Below, piece by piece: positions 1 to 8,940 of a stretch of 51,795 bases of DNA. Position numbers and translations under genes: made by a program. The stretch is from Streptomyces afghaniensis 772 (lineage in GTDB: Bacteria; Actinomycetota; Actinomycetes; Streptomycetales; Streptomycetaceae). The notes under the pieces were generated by a model, which saw only the letters and a program-made list of their open reading frames with translations, was not told the DNA's origin and searched no databases. Numbering within the stretch: position 1 is the stretch's first letter; the number at the start of each line of letters is the position of its first letter. The stretch covers positions 1 through 51,795 of the forward strand of contig KE354235.1 in assembly GCA_000415505.1 (NCBI GenBank), given 5' to 3'.

Positions 1-87
1 TCTCGCAGCGCAGCAGATGATCGCGGCAGACTCCCGACCCCGGCTCACTCGACCACCGGTCACCGGTCACACCGCACCGGATCCCTC

Positions 88-163
88 TTGCCTCCGACGG
101 GACGGCACCGTACGCTCACCGCTCGTACCGACCAGCCGGTATGTCGGATGGAAGGGTCGGTAC
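88..163 (+). promoter_or_regulatory. Promoter and TetR-type operator of the reductase/ADH unit
   Basis: A -35-like TTGCCT (88-93) and a -10-like TACGCT (111-116) are separated by 17 bp. Just downstream, at 125-142, lies GTACCGACCAGCCGGTAT, a near-perfect dyad with 8-bp arms around CA. An extra half-site GTCGGTAC is at 156-163. Closely similar dyads occur at 2835-2852 and 29919-29936. The position at the expected transcription start suggests repression. The motif is directly visible; the regulator is inferred to be of the TetR family. Confidence 0.6.
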
Positions 164-232
164 GCGACGACGGCGGGCCTGCGACGGGCGCTGACCGCCG
201 ATCCCACGCGACCGTCGAAGGAGCCGCCGGAG

Positions 233-1240
233 ATGAGCAGAATCAACCACCAGGTGCGTCTGGCCGCACGTCCCGTGGGCGAGCCGCGGCCCACCGACTG
301 GGAGCACGTCGAGGAGCCGGCCGGGGAGCCGGGCGACGGGGAATTCTTGGTGCAGGTGCTCTGCCTGTCGATCGACCCGGCGATGCGCGGCTGGATGAAC
401 GCGGGCCGGTCCTACATCCGTCCGGTGGAGATCGGCCAGGTGATGCGCGCCGGCGCGGTGGGAAGGGTGATCGCCTCCCGGCATTCCGGGTTCACGGTCG
501 GCGACCATGTGTCGGGCTCGTTCGGCGTCCAGGAGTACTGCGTGTCGGACGGCCGCGACGTGACCAAGGTCGACCCGGAGGCCGCCCCCTTGCCGACGTA
601 TCTCGGCACTCTCGGCATGTCGGGACTGACGGCCTACTTCGGCCTGATCGACATCGGGCGTCCCGAGCCCGGCCAGACCGTCGTCGTCTCCGGAGCGGCG
701 GGGGCGGTCGGCAGTGTCGTCGGGCAGATCGCCAAGATCCTTGGCTGCCGGGTCATCGGCATCGCCGGCGGCGAGTCCAAGTGCCGGCTGGTGGTCGACG
801 AGTTCGGCTTCGACGCCGCGATCGACTACCAGAAGGAGGACATCCGCAAGGCGCTGCGCGAACACGCCCCCGACGGCGTCGACGTGTACTTCGACAACGT
901 CGGCGGTGACGTTCTGGACGCGGTGCTGCTGCGGCTGGCGCGCGGTGCCCGCATCGTCGTCTGCGGAGCGATCTCCCAGTACAACAGCACGACCCCGCAA
1001 GGCCCCGCCAACTACCTGTCGCTGCTGGTGAACCGCGCCTCCATGACGGGCATGGTGGTGTTCGACTACGCCGACCGGTACGCCGAGGGCGTCGCGCAAC
1101 TGGCCGCATGGCGGGCGGAGGGCCGGCTGAAGTCCCTGGAGGACGTCGTGCCCGGCGGCGTGGCGGCGTTCCCCGACACCCTGATGCGGCTCTTCCGTGG
1201 TGAGAACCACGGCAAGCTCGTGCTGAAGATCGCGGACTGA
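233..1240 (+). CDS. NADP-dependent medium-chain reductase (alkenal/enone reductase-like)
   Basis: A 335-residue zinc-independent MDR protein of the CurA / alkenal double-bond reductase type, expected to reduce activated C=C bonds with NADPH in the cytosol. The Rossmann motif SGAAGAVGS lies near residue 150, followed by a typical GVDVYFDNVGGDVLD stretch. No structural or catalytic zinc cysteines are present. The ATG at 233 was chosen because the family pattern begins there and GGAG lies just upstream; the reading frame is open further upstream without homology. It is followed 21 bp later by a zinc alcohol dehydrogenase, probably in the same transcript. The substrate is unknown. A dyad operator lies upstream at 125-142. 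Confidence 0.85.
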   Translation: MSRINHQVRLAARPVGEPRPTDWEHVEEPAGEPGDGEFLVQVLCLSIDPAMRGWMNAGRSYIRPVEIGQVMRAGAVGRVIASRHSGFTVGDHVSGSFGVQEYCVSDGRDVTKVDPEAAPLPTYLGTLGMSGLTAYFGLIDIGRPEPGQTVVVSGAAGAVGSVVGQIAKILGCRVIGIAGGESKCRLVVDEFGFDAAIDYQKEDIRKALREHAPDGVDVYFDNVGGDVLDAVLLRLARGARIVVCGAISQYNSTTPQGPANYLSLLVNRASMTGMVVFDYADRYAEGVAQLAAWRAEGRLKSLEDVVPGGVAAFPDTLMRLFRGENHGKLVLKIAD

Positions 1241-1261
1241 CCGGGCGGAGGGAGGAATCCG

Positions 1262-2314
1262 GTGAAAGCACTGAGCTACCACGGACGTCACGACATCCGC
1301 TACGGGGACGTCCCCGAGCCCGCCGTCACCAACCCCACCGATGCGGTCGTCCAGGTCACCACGGCCGGTATCTGCGGCAGCGACCTGCACATCTACCACG
1401 GCAACCCGTTCAGTCCGGAGCTGGGCTACACACCGGGACACGAGTGCGTCGGTGTGGTGGCCGACACCGGCGACCAGGTCACCCGCTTCAAGCCCGGCGA
1501 CCGGGTTCTGGTGCCGGCCTCGGTCGGCTGTGCCGAGTGCCGGTCGTGCGCGGCCGGATTCACCGCCCGGTGCGAGCGCGCCAAGTCCAGCACGGAACTC
1601 TGCTACGGGGTGAGCCCGCAGCTTCAGGGCAGCCAGGCCCAGGCCCTCGCGGTGCCGTACGCCGATGTCAATCTGGTGCACCTGCCCGAGGACATCTCCG
1701 ACGAGGCCGCGGTCGTCCTGACGGACAACGCCCCCACGGCCTGGTACGGCTGCCGCCGTGCGCGCATCCAGCCCGGTGAGACGGTCCTGGTCGTCGGCCT
1801 CGGCCCGGTCGGCCTCATGGCCGCCCAGGGCGCCTTCGCGATGGGCGCCGCGCGGGTGCTGGGCGCGGACCTGGTCGCGGAACGCCGGGCTTTCGCCGCC
1901 ACCCTGGGTGTCGAGCCGGTCGAGGGCGAGGACGCGCGGACGGCCATTCGGGAGATGACGGGCGGACGCGGACCGGACGCCGTGGTGGAGGCCGTGGGCT
2001 CGGACGCCACGATCGAGCTCGCCCTCAAGGCCGTCCGGCAGGCCGGCCGGGTCAGCGTCATCGGGGTCAGCCAGACCAAGGCGTTCCCTTTCCACATGGG
2101 GCTGGCGCAGGTCAAGGAACTGGAGTTCGCCATCGGACTGTGCTCGGTGCACTACGAACTCCCTCCCCTGATCGCCCTGACCCGTGCCGGCCGGATCAAG
2201 CCCGAGGTGGTCGTCTCCCACCGCTACGCCCTCTCCGAAGGCCCGGCGGCCTACGGACTGTTCGCCGACCGGTCCGACGGCGTGCGCAAGATCCTCCTCG
2301 ATCCCACCCGCTGA
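1262..2314 (+). CDS. Zinc-dependent alcohol dehydrogenase (MDR family)
   Basis: A 350-residue zinc alcohol dehydrogenase with a GTG start preceded by GGAGGGAGG. The catalytic zinc site is seen in GICGSDLH and GHE. The structural zinc lobe has four cysteines in the order C-x2-C-x2-C-x7-C (around residues 87-101). The NAD(P) motif is GLGPVGLMAAQ. It oxidises an alcohol or reduces an aldehyde or ketone; the substrate cannot be told from sequence. It forms a unit with the reductase 21 bp upstream and ends just before a hairpin at 2322-2349, so the ABM gene downstream may be partly uncoupled. Confidence 0.88.
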   Translation: MKALSYHGRHDIRYGDVPEPAVTNPTDAVVQVTTAGICGSDLHIYHGNPFSPELGYTPGHECVGVVADTGDQVTRFKPGDRVLVPASVGCAECRSCAAGFTARCERAKSSTELCYGVSPQLQGSQAQALAVPYADVNLVHLPEDISDEAAVVLTDNAPTAWYGCRRARIQPGETVLVVGLGPVGLMAAQGAFAMGAARVLGADLVAERRAFAATLGVEPVEGEDARTAIREMTGGRGPDAVVEAVGSDATIELALKAVRQAGRVSVIGVSQTKAFPFHMGLAQVKELEFAIGLCSVHYELPPLIALTRAGRIKPEVVVSHRYALSEGPAAYGLFADRSDGVRKILLDPTR

Positions 2315-2321
2315 TCCTGCA

Positions 2322-2349
2322 TGAGAGGGAAGACATGGCTTCCCTCTCA
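2322..2349 (+). terminator. Hairpin terminator after the alcohol dehydrogenase
   Basis: A perfect 11-bp stem (TGAGAGGGAAG / CTTCCCTCTCA) with the 6-nt loop ACATGG begins 8 bp after the ADH stop. There is no T-tract, which is common for Streptomyces terminators. Confidence 0.6.
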
Positions 2350-2441
2350 CACAGGGCACTTCCTGGCGCGGGTGAACTGCCCATGCGCGGCTGACGTCGT
2401 ACGGTCTTGTCACCACGCGTCACGAGGAGACAGGAAGGCCG

Positions 2442-2774
2442 ATGATCTTCATCACCGCCAAGTTCCGAGTCCGCCCCGAGCATGCCGACCGGTGGCCGGA
2501 CATCACCGCCGACTTCACCGAAGCCACGCGCCGAGAGCCCGGCTGCCTCTGGTTCGACTGGTCGCGAAGCCTGACGGACCCCACGGAGTACGTCCTGGTC
2601 GAGGCCTTCCGCGATGACGAAGCAGGCGCTGCTCACGTGCAGTCGGCGCACTTCAGGGCCGCGCAGCAGACCTTGCCGCCGCATCTGGCCGAGACACCCC
2701 GCATCGTGAACGCGAACGTTCCGCAGGACGACTGGTCACTCCTGGGCGAGATGGCCGTCGACGAGCAGGGGTAA
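2442..2774 (+). CDS. ABM-domain protein (putative quinol monooxygenase)
   Basis: A 110-residue single-domain protein of the antibiotic biosynthesis monooxygenase superfamily, a ferredoxin-like fold related to YgiN. It opens with an IFITAKFRVRPEHADRW strand-helix. A central CLWFDWSRSLTDPTEYVLVEAF segment and the motif HVQSAHFRAA follow, all typical of the family. Such proteins oxidise quinols or act as small detoxifying enzymes without cofactor. Despite the family name, nothing here indicates an antibiotic cluster. AGGAAGG precedes the ATG. Confidence 0.8.
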   Translation: MIFITAKFRVRPEHADRWPDITADFTEATRREPGCLWFDWSRSLTDPTEYVLVEAFRDDEAGAAHVQSAHFRAAQQTLPPHLAETPRIVNANVPQDDWSLLGEMAVDEQG

Positions 2775-2834
2775 GACGGCCTCCGACTGCGGCCGGCTCA
2801 ACGCCGAAATGTGACCTACGGCAGGCTTACGGGC

Positions 2835-2852
2835 ATTCCAACCAGTCGGTAT
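2835..2852 (+). promoter_or_regulatory. Second copy of the GTACCGAC-type operator
   Basis: ATTCCAACCAGTCGGTAT matches the perfect dyad at 29919-29936 in 14 of 18 positions, with an intact right arm and central CA. It lies 67 bp upstream of the DUF485/symporter operon. No convincing -10/-35 pair could be assigned around it. Confidence 0.5.
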
Positions 2853-2919
2853 GGTGCGCCGCCTGAAGCATCCTTTCCCGTTCACCGCACGGATCCGTGC
2901 CGTAGTGGAAGGCCAGGCG

Positions 2920-3372
2920 ATGACATACGCAGACGAGAACCGGTACCCACCCTCAGCACCCACGGGATGGCCGGAGTCGTACGGGCACGACGCCCCGCGG
3001 TACGACTCGTACGGGTGGCAAGCCCCTTGGGACGCGCCCTACGCCCCGTACGCACACGAGACCCATCGGGGCGACGCCGACCTCGCCGCCCTCCGCTCGG
3101 CCTACCGTCTGCTCCGCCGGGTCTCCACGCTCACCGCGCTCGGCTCCTTCGTGGTGTACGTCGTGCTGTCCTGCTACGCGCCCGGCCTGATGGGATCCAA
3201 GATCACCGGAGAGTGGAGCCTGGGCATGGCCTTGGGCGTCCTCCAACTCGTCGTCACCTTCGCGGCGGTCTTCTGGTACGGGCGCAGCGCGCAACGCTCG
3301 GTGGATCCGCTGGCCCGCGCAGTCAGGGAGCGGGCGGTTCCCGCCGGCGGGAGCGCGGGGACGGCGAGATGA
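2920..3372 (+). CDS. DUF485 membrane protein, symporter partner (YjcH-like)
   Basis: A 150-residue protein with a hydrophilic Tyr/Pro-rich N-terminus (about 60 residues) and two transmembrane helices (TLTALGSFVVYVVLSCYAP and VLQLVVTFAAVFWYG). This is the DUF485 layout. In E. coli yjcH precedes the acetate permease actP; the same order is seen here, with a 4-bp ATGA overlap into the symporter. The start was set at ATG 2920, preceded by GGAAGG, rather than at 2851, because 2851 lies inside the operator dyad. The role is probably to assist or modulate the transporter. Confidence 0.85.
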   Translation: MTYADENRYPPSAPTGWPESYGHDAPRYDSYGWQAPWDAPYAPYAHETHRGDADLAALRSAYRLLRRVSTLTALGSFVVYVVLSCYAPGLMGSKITGEWSLGMALGVLQLVVTFAAVFWYGRSAQRSVDPLARAVRERAVPAGGSAGTAR

Positions 3373-4985
3373 ACGACTTCAGCTCCGGGACACAGGCCCT
3401 CGTCCTGGTTCTGTTCACCACGCTGGTCACCGTCACGCTGATGATGTGCGTCATGGCGGGACCGGACCGCGACGACCTGGCGAACTTCTACACCGGCTAC
3501 CTGTCGCTCACCCCGCTCAAGAACGGCCTGGCGATCGCGGGCGACTACATCTCCGCGGCCACCGTGCTGAGCACCACCGGCATCATCGCGCTCGCCGGAT
3601 ACGACGGCTATGTCCTTGCGGTCAGCACCGCCCTGTCCCTGGTGCTGCTGATGTTCCTGCTGGCCGAACCCCTGCGCAACGCCGGCAAGTTCACCATGGG
3701 CGACGTCCTCGCCCGCACCATGCCGGGACGGGCCGTGCGTATCGCCGCCTGCTTGGTGACCCTCTCGGCGACCCTGCCCTTCCTGGTCGTCCAGCTCTCC
3801 GGAGCCGGGTCGCTGCTCACCTTCATCCTGGACATTCCGTACGCCGCGGGCGCCAGGACGGCGTGCATCGTCATCGTCGGCACACTGATGATCATCTACG
3901 CGGCGATCGGCGGTATGCGGGGCACCGCACTCATTCAGATGATCAAGATCGTGCTCCTGCTCGGCACCAGCACCGTCGTCGCCGCTCTCGTGCTCAACCG
4001 CTTCGACTGGAACCCCGGCGACATCCTCAGGGCAGCCCAGCACGGCAGCGGCGCGGGCCCCGCCTACCTCCGGCAGGGTCTGCAGCTCGGCACTTCCACC
4101 GGTGGCCTGCTGGACTTCGTCAGTCTTCAGATCACCGTCATCCTCGGCGTGGCCTGCCTGCCGCACATCACGATGCGCCTGTACTCCGCGCAGGACGTAC
4201 CGGCCGTGCGTCGCTCCATGTCATGGGCGGTCGGCACGGTCACCACCTTCTGCCTGCTCGTGATCATCATGGGTACGGGCGCGGCGGCCCTGGTGGGATC
4301 GCAGCACATCATCGCGGCCGACCCGCACGGCAGAACATCGGTGCTCATGCTGCCCCAGGTGCTCGGCGGGGCCCCCGGCTCCGCGGGCGCGACGATCCTG
4401 TACTCGGCCGTGGCAGGCATGGTGTTCATCACCCTGCTGTCGTCGGTCGCGGGCATGACCCTGGCAGCGGCTTCGTCACTCGCCCACGACCTGTTCGCCC
4501 ATGCGGTGCGGCGAGGACAGGCCGAGCCCCGTACCGAGATGACGGTGGCGGCCTGGACGAGCGTCGCCGTGGGGATCGTCGCCATCGGGCTCGCCACCAT
4601 GGTGCAGAACTGGGACGTCGGCGTGCTGACCACGCTGGCCATCTGCATAGGGGCATCGGCGGTGGCACCCGCGCTCACCTACTCCCTGTTCTGGCGAGGG
4701 TTCACACGCACCGGCCTGCTCGCCACCCTCTACGGCGGCGCGGCCTGCGCGTTGCTGCTCATGGTCTTCTCCAGGGCCGTTTCGGGGACGCCGTCCGCCG
4801 TCTTCCCGCATGCCGACTTCGACCTGTTCCCCATGCAGTCCACCGGGCTGGTCTCCATCCCGTTCGGCTACCTCGCGGGCTGGCTGGGCAGCCGTCTGGA
4901 CCACCGTCGCCGTGCCGCCGGCAGCCGTGAGCAGCGGCGCCTGTACGAGGAGAGCGAGGCACGGCTGCTCGCCGCGGCCGAATGA
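3369..4985 (+). CDS. Sodium:carboxylate symporter (ActP/MctC-like)
   Basis: A 538-residue sodium:solute symporter with about 13 predicted membrane helices. The signature DDLANFYTGYLSLTPLKNGLAIAGDYISAA near residues 36-65 matches acetate/monocarboxylate permeases. It should import a short organic acid. The start at 3369 overlaps the DUF485 stop by 4 bp. The frame is open upstream to 2811, but that part is a shadow of the DUF485 gene. An operator upstream of the pair is shared with distant genes, so the substrate may be one handled by the acyl-CoA genes at 20-30 kb. That link is inferred. Confidence 0.88.
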   Translation: MNDFSSGTQALVLVLFTTLVTVTLMMCVMAGPDRDDLANFYTGYLSLTPLKNGLAIAGDYISAATVLSTTGIIALAGYDGYVLAVSTALSLVLLMFLLAEPLRNAGKFTMGDVLARTMPGRAVRIAACLVTLSATLPFLVVQLSGAGSLLTFILDIPYAAGARTACIVIVGTLMIIYAAIGGMRGTALIQMIKIVLLLGTSTVVAALVLNRFDWNPGDILRAAQHGSGAGPAYLRQGLQLGTSTGGLLDFVSLQITVILGVACLPHITMRLYSAQDVPAVRRSMSWAVGTVTTFCLLVIIMGTGAAALVGSQHIIAADPHGRTSVLMLPQVLGGAPGSAGATILYSAVAGMVFITLLSSVAGMTLAAASSLAHDLFAHAVRRGQAEPRTEMTVAAWTSVAVGIVAIGLATMVQNWDVGVLTTLAICIGASAVAPALTYSLFWRGFTRTGLLATLYGGAACALLLMVFSRAVSGTPSAVFPHADFDLFPMQSTGLVSIPFGYLAGWLGSRLDHRRRAAGSREQRRLYEESEARLLAAAE

Positions 4986-5047
4986 CCACGGCGGCGCGTG
5001 CGGGCCGGCTCCGGGCGGCCTCCCGCGCCGCCCGCGGCCCTGGACGG

Positions 5048-7468
5048 TCAGACGGGCGTGCCGGTCAGCCGTTGCTCGGTCCACACGGTCTTGCCCTCGC
5101 GGGTGTAACGGGTACCCCAGCGTTCGGTCATCTGGGCCACCAGGAACAGGCCGCGCCCGCCCTCGTCGGTCGTACGGGCGCGGCGCAGGTGTGGTGAGGT
5201 GTGGCTGGTGTCGCTGACCTCGCACACCAGACACTGCTCACGGATCAGCCGCAGGGTCGCGGGGCCGCCGGCGTAGCGATAGACGTTGGTGACCAGTTCG
5301 CTGGCGACCAACTCGGTGGTGAACGCCAAGTGCTCCAGACCCCACTCGGTCAGCTTGGCCGAGATCAAAGCCCTGGCCCGGCCGGCGCTGGCAGGCTCCG
5401 GCGGCAGACGCCAGGAGGCGACGTTGTCCGGTGGCAGCATGCGAGTGCGGGCGATCAGCAGGACGACGTCGTCACTGGGGCGCGAGGGCACCAGCGCGTC
5501 GACCACCGCTTGGCAGGTGCGCTCCAGCGCGCCCGCGGGGCGGGCGAGCGCTGCACACAGCTTCGTCAGGCCGATGTCGGCATCGATGTGGCGCTCGCCG
5601 ATGATTCCGTTGGTGTACAGGCACAGCAGGCTTCCCTCGGCCAGTTCGATGTCCCGGGCCTCGAACGGCAGGCCGCCCAGGCCGAGCGGTGGCCCGGCGG
5701 GCAGGTCGAGCAGAGCCACTTGTCCGTCCGGAGCTGTCACCACCGGCGGCGGATGACCGGCGCGGGCCACGGAGCAGCGTCCGGAAGCCGGGTCGTACAC
5801 GGCGTACAGGCACGTGGCGCCGACGACCTGCTCACCCACGGGCCGTTCGCCGACCGCTTCCTGTTCGGCCGCCAGCAGGTTGACCAGGTCGTCGAGGCGG
5901 GAGAGGACCTCGTCCGGTTCCAGGTCGAGGCTGGCGAGTGTATGGACGGCGGTGCGCAGCCGGCCCATGGTGGCGGCAGCGTGGATGCCGCGTCCCACCA
6001 CGTCGCCGACGACGAGGGCGACCCGCGCCCCGGACAGGGGAATGACGTCGAACCAGTCGCCGCCCAGACCCGGCCCCGCGCTGGCCGGCAGGTACCGCAG
6101 GGCCACCTCGACGGCCGGCTGGTCCGGAACCGACCGGGGCAGAAGGCTGCTCTGCAGAGTGAACGCGGTCTGCTGCTGCTGGGTGAATCGCCGGGCGTTG
6201 TCGACGGCGACGGCGGCGCGCGAGGCGAGTTCCTGAGCGAGGGTGAGGTCGTCCGCCTCGAAGGCATCGGGGCGGCGCGAGCGCCACAGGGTCATCACAC
6301 CGAGCACCAGGCCACGCGCGGCAAGAGGTACCACGATCAGGGAGTGGGCGCTCAGGTCCGGAGCCTGGGCTCCCTGACGGCCTGCCGCCGAGACCCAGTC
6401 GGGCGGGAGAACCGGCTCCAGGACGGGCCGGCCCTCGGCCAGGCACCCGGCCTGAGGTGTCTCGGGCCCGAACTCCACTCGCTCGCCCTCGGGGTGGGGC
6501 GGGCCGGGTTGCTGGGCACCGACGCTGCAGGTCCCCAGCCGGACCACGGGCCCTGCCACGGAGCGCACCGGTTCCTCACCGCGCGTCACCGCCTGAAGCA
6601 GGTCCACCGACGCATGGTCGGCGAGGTGAGGCACCATCACTTCGGCCAGTTCCCGGGCGGTCTCGGCCACGTCGAGCGTGGTTCCGATACGGCTGCCCAC
6701 CTGGTCGAGGAGCGCGAGCCGACGCTGGGCCCGATGGCGGTCGGTGATGTCCTCGATCATCTCGGCCACGCCCAGGACGCGGCCGGAGGGATCCTCCATC
6801 CGGAAGGACGAGACCAACGCGACCCGCTCCCGTGCCGGATCCTGCTCCAGGCGAACGAACTGCTCGGAGTAGACCAGGGGTCTGCCGGTCTGCATCACCT
6901 GGCGCACACGGTCCACAGCCTTGCGCGCGTCGTCGGAGAGGAGCAACCGGCCGGTGGACAGCCCCCGGAAGTCCGCTGCCGGGACGCCGCTGAACCGTTC
7001 GATGGCCCGATTGACCCGGAGAATCCTCTGGTCGGGGCCGTGGATGACCAAGCCGATCGGGCACTGGCGGTACAGTCCGTCGAGAACCGCGCGGTCCCTT
7101 TGCCATTCGAGGACGTCATCCGCGGGTGCCCCGGCAAGAAACCACTCACGGCCCCGGTCACCGCGTGACAGCTCATGGGCCCTGAGCCCCAGCTCCACGA
7201 GCTGCCCGTCGCGGTGGCGCAGTGTGAGTACGCCGAACCAGCCACCGGCTCTCCTGCACTTCGCCGCGGCCTCGGTGACAGCCGGCAGATCACGAGGATC
7301 GACGAGGACCTCGAACGCCGGACGACCGATCACGGCTGTGTCCGGATGGCCGAGCAGCTCCTGAGCCCGCCGGTTCCATCCGACCACCACGCCCCGGTCG
7401 TCGAGCACCACCAGGGCGGCGAGGTGCAGGGCGAACGGATCGTCGTGGCTTTCGCTGAGCTCCGTCAT
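5048..7468 (-). CDS. PAS-GAF-SpoIIE phosphatase with C-terminal HATPase (anti-sigma-type kinase)
   Basis: An 806-residue cytosolic multidomain regulator. In order: PAS (about 10-110), PAS (about 125-245), GAF (about 255-420), PP2C/SpoIIE phosphatase (about 440-650) and an RsbW-like HATPase (about 665-800). Phosphatase metal motifs GGDWFD and GDVVGRG are present, as is the closing DDVVLL. The usual YTDG motif reads YTNG, changing a metal-binding Asp. The HATPase shows ELVTN and GGRGLFLV. Such proteins control anti-anti-sigma phosphorylation in Streptomyces. ATG 7468 was chosen (GGAG 5 nt upstream) over GTG 7480. It is convergent with the symporter. Confidence 0.9.
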   Translation of the reverse strand: MTELSESHDDPFALHLAALVVLDDRGVVVGWNRRAQELLGHPDTAVIGRPAFEVLVDPRDLPAVTEAAAKCRRAGGWFGVLTLRHRDGQLVELGLRAHELSRGDRGREWFLAGAPADDVLEWQRDRAVLDGLYRQCPIGLVIHGPDQRILRVNRAIERFSGVPAADFRGLSTGRLLLSDDARKAVDRVRQVMQTGRPLVYSEQFVRLEQDPARERVALVSSFRMEDPSGRVLGVAEMIEDITDRHRAQRRLALLDQVGSRIGTTLDVAETARELAEVMVPHLADHASVDLLQAVTRGEEPVRSVAGPVVRLGTCSVGAQQPGPPHPEGERVEFGPETPQAGCLAEGRPVLEPVLPPDWVSAAGRQGAQAPDLSAHSLIVVPLAARGLVLGVMTLWRSRRPDAFEADDLTLAQELASRAAVAVDNARRFTQQQQTAFTLQSSLLPRSVPDQPAVEVALRYLPASAGPGLGGDWFDVIPLSGARVALVVGDVVGRGIHAAATMGRLRTAVHTLASLDLEPDEVLSRLDDLVNLLAAEQEAVGERPVGEQVVGATCLYAVYDPASGRCSVARAGHPPPVVTAPDGQVALLDLPAGPPLGLGGLPFEARDIELAEGSLLCLYTNGIIGERHIDADIGLTKLCAALARPAGALERTCQAVVDALVPSRPSDDVVLLIARTRMLPPDNVASWRLPPEPASAGRARALISAKLTEWGLEHLAFTTELVASELVTNVYRYAGGPATLRLIREQCLVCEVSDTSHTSPHLRRARTTDEGGRGLFLVAQMTERWGTRYTREGKTVWTEQRLTGTPV

Positions 7469-7595
7469 CGGCTTCTCCACCGCTGGACACCACCGTGTAC
7501 TCGGTCGCCGATGTTCAGCCTATTGAAACCCGGCGGAGGCCGCGGCCTTGTCCGGCGCGCGGCGCGGCGTGGCGGGCAAGAGGGGGCATGACGGG

Positions 7596-7651
7596 CTGCG
7601 GGGCCGGTCCCCAGGGGTCGGTGCCTCGACCCCTGGGGACCGGCCCCGCAG
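7596..7651 (-). terminator. 25-bp perfect stem terminator of the liv operon
   Basis: Positions 7596-7620 and 7627-7651 are perfectly complementary (25 bp) around the 6-nt loop GTGCCT. The structure starts 3 nt after the stop of the binding-protein gene and separates it from the SpoIIE gene. It has no T-tract. Confidence 0.8.
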
Positions 7652-7653
7652 GC

Positions 7654-8940
7654 TCACTTCGCCGGCGGGCCGAACTCCTTGCGGGTGTCCACCGGCTTGC
7701 CGAACAGCTGCCACCGCTCGCCCTTGAACCGCATCAGCTGCATCGTCTCGATCGGGAAGGCGTCATCGGGCCCGGTGGAGAGAGTGACACCGGGGAGCAG
7801 CATGTCCACCTTGACGTCCTTGAGGTTGCGCACCGCGTCCCGCAGCCCCTCCCTGGTCGGGCACTTCATCGCGTCCAGGGCCTTGTGCAGGCTGGAGGCG
7901 GCGGCCCAGCCGTAGGCGTTGAACTGGTTGGCCGGGTCGGAGCCGGGCGCGTGCTCGCGCAGCGCGTCCCGGTACGTCTTCATCTCCGCGTCGTCCGCCC
8001 ACTGCGGGTCGGCGGGGTCCTTGAAGTAGGTCGCCGAGACCACGCCCTGGACGTTCTTGAACCCGACGGGCTTCAGCACGGTGGCGGACGAGGACACGTT
8101 GTTCACGATGTGCAGCGGGTTCCACTTGGTGTTCTTGGCATCGGCGGCGAGTGCCTGGCTGCCGAACTTCGGGGTGGTGATGTTGAGCAGCACATCCGCC
8201 TCGGACCGGGCGAGGCTGGTCATCTGCGCCGAGACGGAGGGGTCGGTGACCTCGTAGCTCTCCTCGGCGACGACCTTGATGCCGCTGTCGGCGACGGCCT
8301 CCTTGAACCCGCCGAGCAGATCCTTGCCGAAGTCGTCGTTCTGGAAGAGGACGGCGACCTTGGCCTTCGGCTTCTCCTCCTTGAGGTATTTGGCGTACAC
8401 GCGTGCCTCGGAGATGTAGTTGGGCTGCCAGCCGGTGGTCCACGGGTGCTTGTCGTCCGTGCCCCAGACGGAGGCGCCGGTGGCGACGAAGGGCTGCGGC
8501 ACCTTCCGCTTGTCGAGGTAGTCCCACACGGCGGCCGTGGACGGGGTGCCCAGGGTCTGGAAGACGGCGAAGACCTTCTCCTGCTCGACGAGTCTGCGGG
8601 CCTCCTCGACCGCCTTGGGCGGCTGGTAGCCGTCGTCGCGGACGATGAACTCCACTGTGCGGCCGTCGATGCCGCCCTTGTCGTTGACGTGCTTGAAGTA
8701 GGCGTTCACGCCCTTGCTGATCGTGCCGTACGCGGAGGCGGGTCCCGACAGCGGGTAGATGCCGCCCAGCTTGATGCTCTTGTCGGTGATGCCGGTGGTC
8801 TGCTGGCCCTGGCACGCGCCGTCGGCGGCGGCGTCCTTGTCGTCCTGCCCGCGCTGGCTGGTGCAGGCGGTGGCGAGGAGCAGGGCGGCGGACGCGGCCG
8901 CGGCCGCCCGCACAGTGGTCTTCTTGCGCATGCGATTCAT
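7654..8940 (-). CDS. Branched-chain-type ABC substrate-binding lipoprotein
   Basis: A 428-residue solute-binding lipoprotein (periplasmic-binding fold 1, LivK-like). Arg/Lys residues precede a hydrophobic stretch ending in the lipobox LLLATAC, so it should be lipid-anchored outside the membrane. The mature part begins with the typical KLGGIYPLSGPASAYG. It is the last gene of the liv operon. The start at 8940 overlaps the LivM stop as ATGA; ATG 8931 (MRKKTTV) is an equally plausible start. This family also binds amides, aromatic acids and other small acids, so the ligand is open. Confidence 0.9.
   Translation of the reverse strand: MNRMRKKTTVRAAAAASAALLLATACTSQRGQDDKDAAADGACQGQQTTGITDKSIKLGGIYPLSGPASAYGTISKGVNAYFKHVNDKGGIDGRTVEFIVRDDGYQPPKAVEEARRLVEQEKVFAVFQTLGTPSTAAVWDYLDKRKVPQPFVATGASVWGTDDKHPWTTGWQPNYISEARVYAKYLKEEKPKAKVAVLFQNDDFGKDLLGGFKEAVADSGIKVVAEESYEVTDPSVSAQMTSLARSEADVLLNITTPKFGSQALAADAKNTKWNPLHIVNNVSSSATVLKPVGFKNVQGVVSATYFKDPADPQWADDAEMKTYRDALREHAPGSDPANQFNAYGWAAASSLHKALDAMKCPTREGLRDAVRNLKDVKVDMLLPGVTLSTGPDDAFPIETMQLMRFKGERWQLFGKPVDTRKEFGPPAK

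Noticed and set aside
116-2416. A 766-codon open frame on the minus strand opposite the reductase and ADH genes
   Set aside because: It is a GC-rich shadow: the residues are Arg/Gly/Asp/His-rich without family motifs, while the plus strand carries two clear enzymes.
2442-2774. Antibiotic biosynthesis gene cluster suggested by the ABM domain
   Set aside because: No PKS, NRPS, terpene or tailoring genes nearby; the domain name is historical and includes general quinol monooxygenases.
5201-7168. A 655-codon plus-strand frame across the SpoIIE gene
   Set aside because: Antisense shadow of a well-supported multidomain gene; no ribosome site and low-complexity composition.
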